64,000 nt of DNA from Halobellus clavatus (GTDB lineage: Archaea > Halobacteriota > Halobacteria > Halobacteriales > Haloferacaceae). Within the stretch, counting starts at the first letter, position 1, and each line of letters begins with the position of its first letter. This document shows positions 63,809 to 64,000 of the stretch, piece after piece. Location of the stretch: contig NZ_FNPB01000007.1 in NCBI RefSeq assembly GCF_900107195.1, positions 62,001 to 126,000 of the forward strand, written 5' to 3'. The notes under the pieces were generated by a model, which saw only the letters and a program-made list of their open reading frames with translations, had not been told where the DNA came from and ran no database searches. Made by a program: the position numbers and the translations under genes.

Positions 63809-64000
63809 ATGCCAATCATCGCAAAAGTGTACTTTTCACATCCAGAGATGGCGCTGGCAGGTGTTATCGGATCACTACCAGATATAACTATCCGCGTTCT
63901 ACAAGAAGTAAGCACTGACCCAGTTAGTGACAAATCGTTTTTCATTATGGAGACTGACCAGTGTGAGGTCCTTGAGCGCGAACTAGCGACCGATCATACT
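63809..64000 (+). CDS. Bat-type HTH regulator, 5' part (runs off the window)
   Basis: 64 codons: MPIIAKVYFSHPEMALAGVI then SLPDITIRVLQEVSTDPVSD. The N-terminus of haloarchaeal HTH_10 (bacterio-opsin activator-like) regulators has this form; the HTH would lie beyond position 64000. It starts 34 nt beyond the transposase relic. Confidence 0.6.
   Translation, partial: MPIIAKVYFSHPEMALAGVIGSLPDITIRVLQEVSTDPVSDKSFFIMETDQCEVLERELATDHT

Noticed and set aside
1-64000. CRISPR arrays, rRNA and tRNA genes
   Set aside because: No regularly spaced repeats, no rRNA-like blocks and no T-loop/acceptor pattern recognised by eye; short tRNA remnants could still be missed.

Overview
The window is haloarchaeal DNA (class Halobacteria); genus not determined. 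Evidence: strongly acidic proteins, promoters with an AT-rich TATA box 22-30 nt before the start codon and little or no leader, and haloarchaeal-type families (HalX and Bat regulators, RdfA, DUF6498, DUF7847, DUF7521, IS1341-type TnpB elements). It is an accessory-rich segment with at least six transposon remnants or insertions and many broken genes. No rRNA, tRNA or CRISPR array was seen.

Layout. (1) 1-5.5 kb: a PAS histidine kinase cut by the window edge and, 3 nt downstream, a receiver-HalX-PAS-GAF-Bat regulator whose DNA-binding end was removed by an IS1341-type TnpB element. (2) 5.6-31.3 kb: a long run of almost only membrane proteins, many under 110 residues: two CPBP proteases, two DUF6498 proteins plus a DUF6498 relic, three related helical-bundle proteins (DUF7847-like), a DUF2339 protein, a glycosyltransferase, and three winged-helix regulators, one with an in-frame TGA. 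A TnpB-less palindrome-bounded element (PATE-like) and dispersed repeats lie among them. (3) 31.8-38.4 kb: a plasmid/ICE-like block with an ArdC-M78 protein, an AbiEi antitoxin whose AbiEii partner appears destroyed by a second TnpB element (TnpB lacking the usual RuvC-II Glu, with a divergent small RHH-like gene), a SWIM protein, a truncated winged-helix regulator with a likely operator, and RdfA.

(4) 38.5-63.8 kb: a catabolic island flanked by same-orientation remnants of one DDE transposase (IS6-like). Left to right: IS630-type transposase relic, FAD dehydrogenase fragment (dimethylglycine/sarcosine type) cut by it, HyuB, metal-dependent amidohydrolase, Pot-type permease, HyuA, a zinc-ribbon protein, a highly divergent group II chaperonin, second permease, TAT lipoprotein binding protein, two ABC ATPases, IclR regulator, Bat-type pseudogene, UPF0126 (glycine-transporter family) protein, second IclR regulator, and a complete glycine cleavage operon gcvT-gcvH-gcvPA-gcvPB-lpd. 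The simplest reading is uptake of a cationic or cyclic N-compound, ATP-dependent opening of a hydantoin/oxoproline-type ring by HyuAB (perhaps folded by the dedicated chaperonin), oxidation of an N-methylated glycine (step now broken), and glycine breakdown by the cleavage system. That pathway is inference; the individual families are secure. The window ends in the first 64 codons of another HTH regulator.
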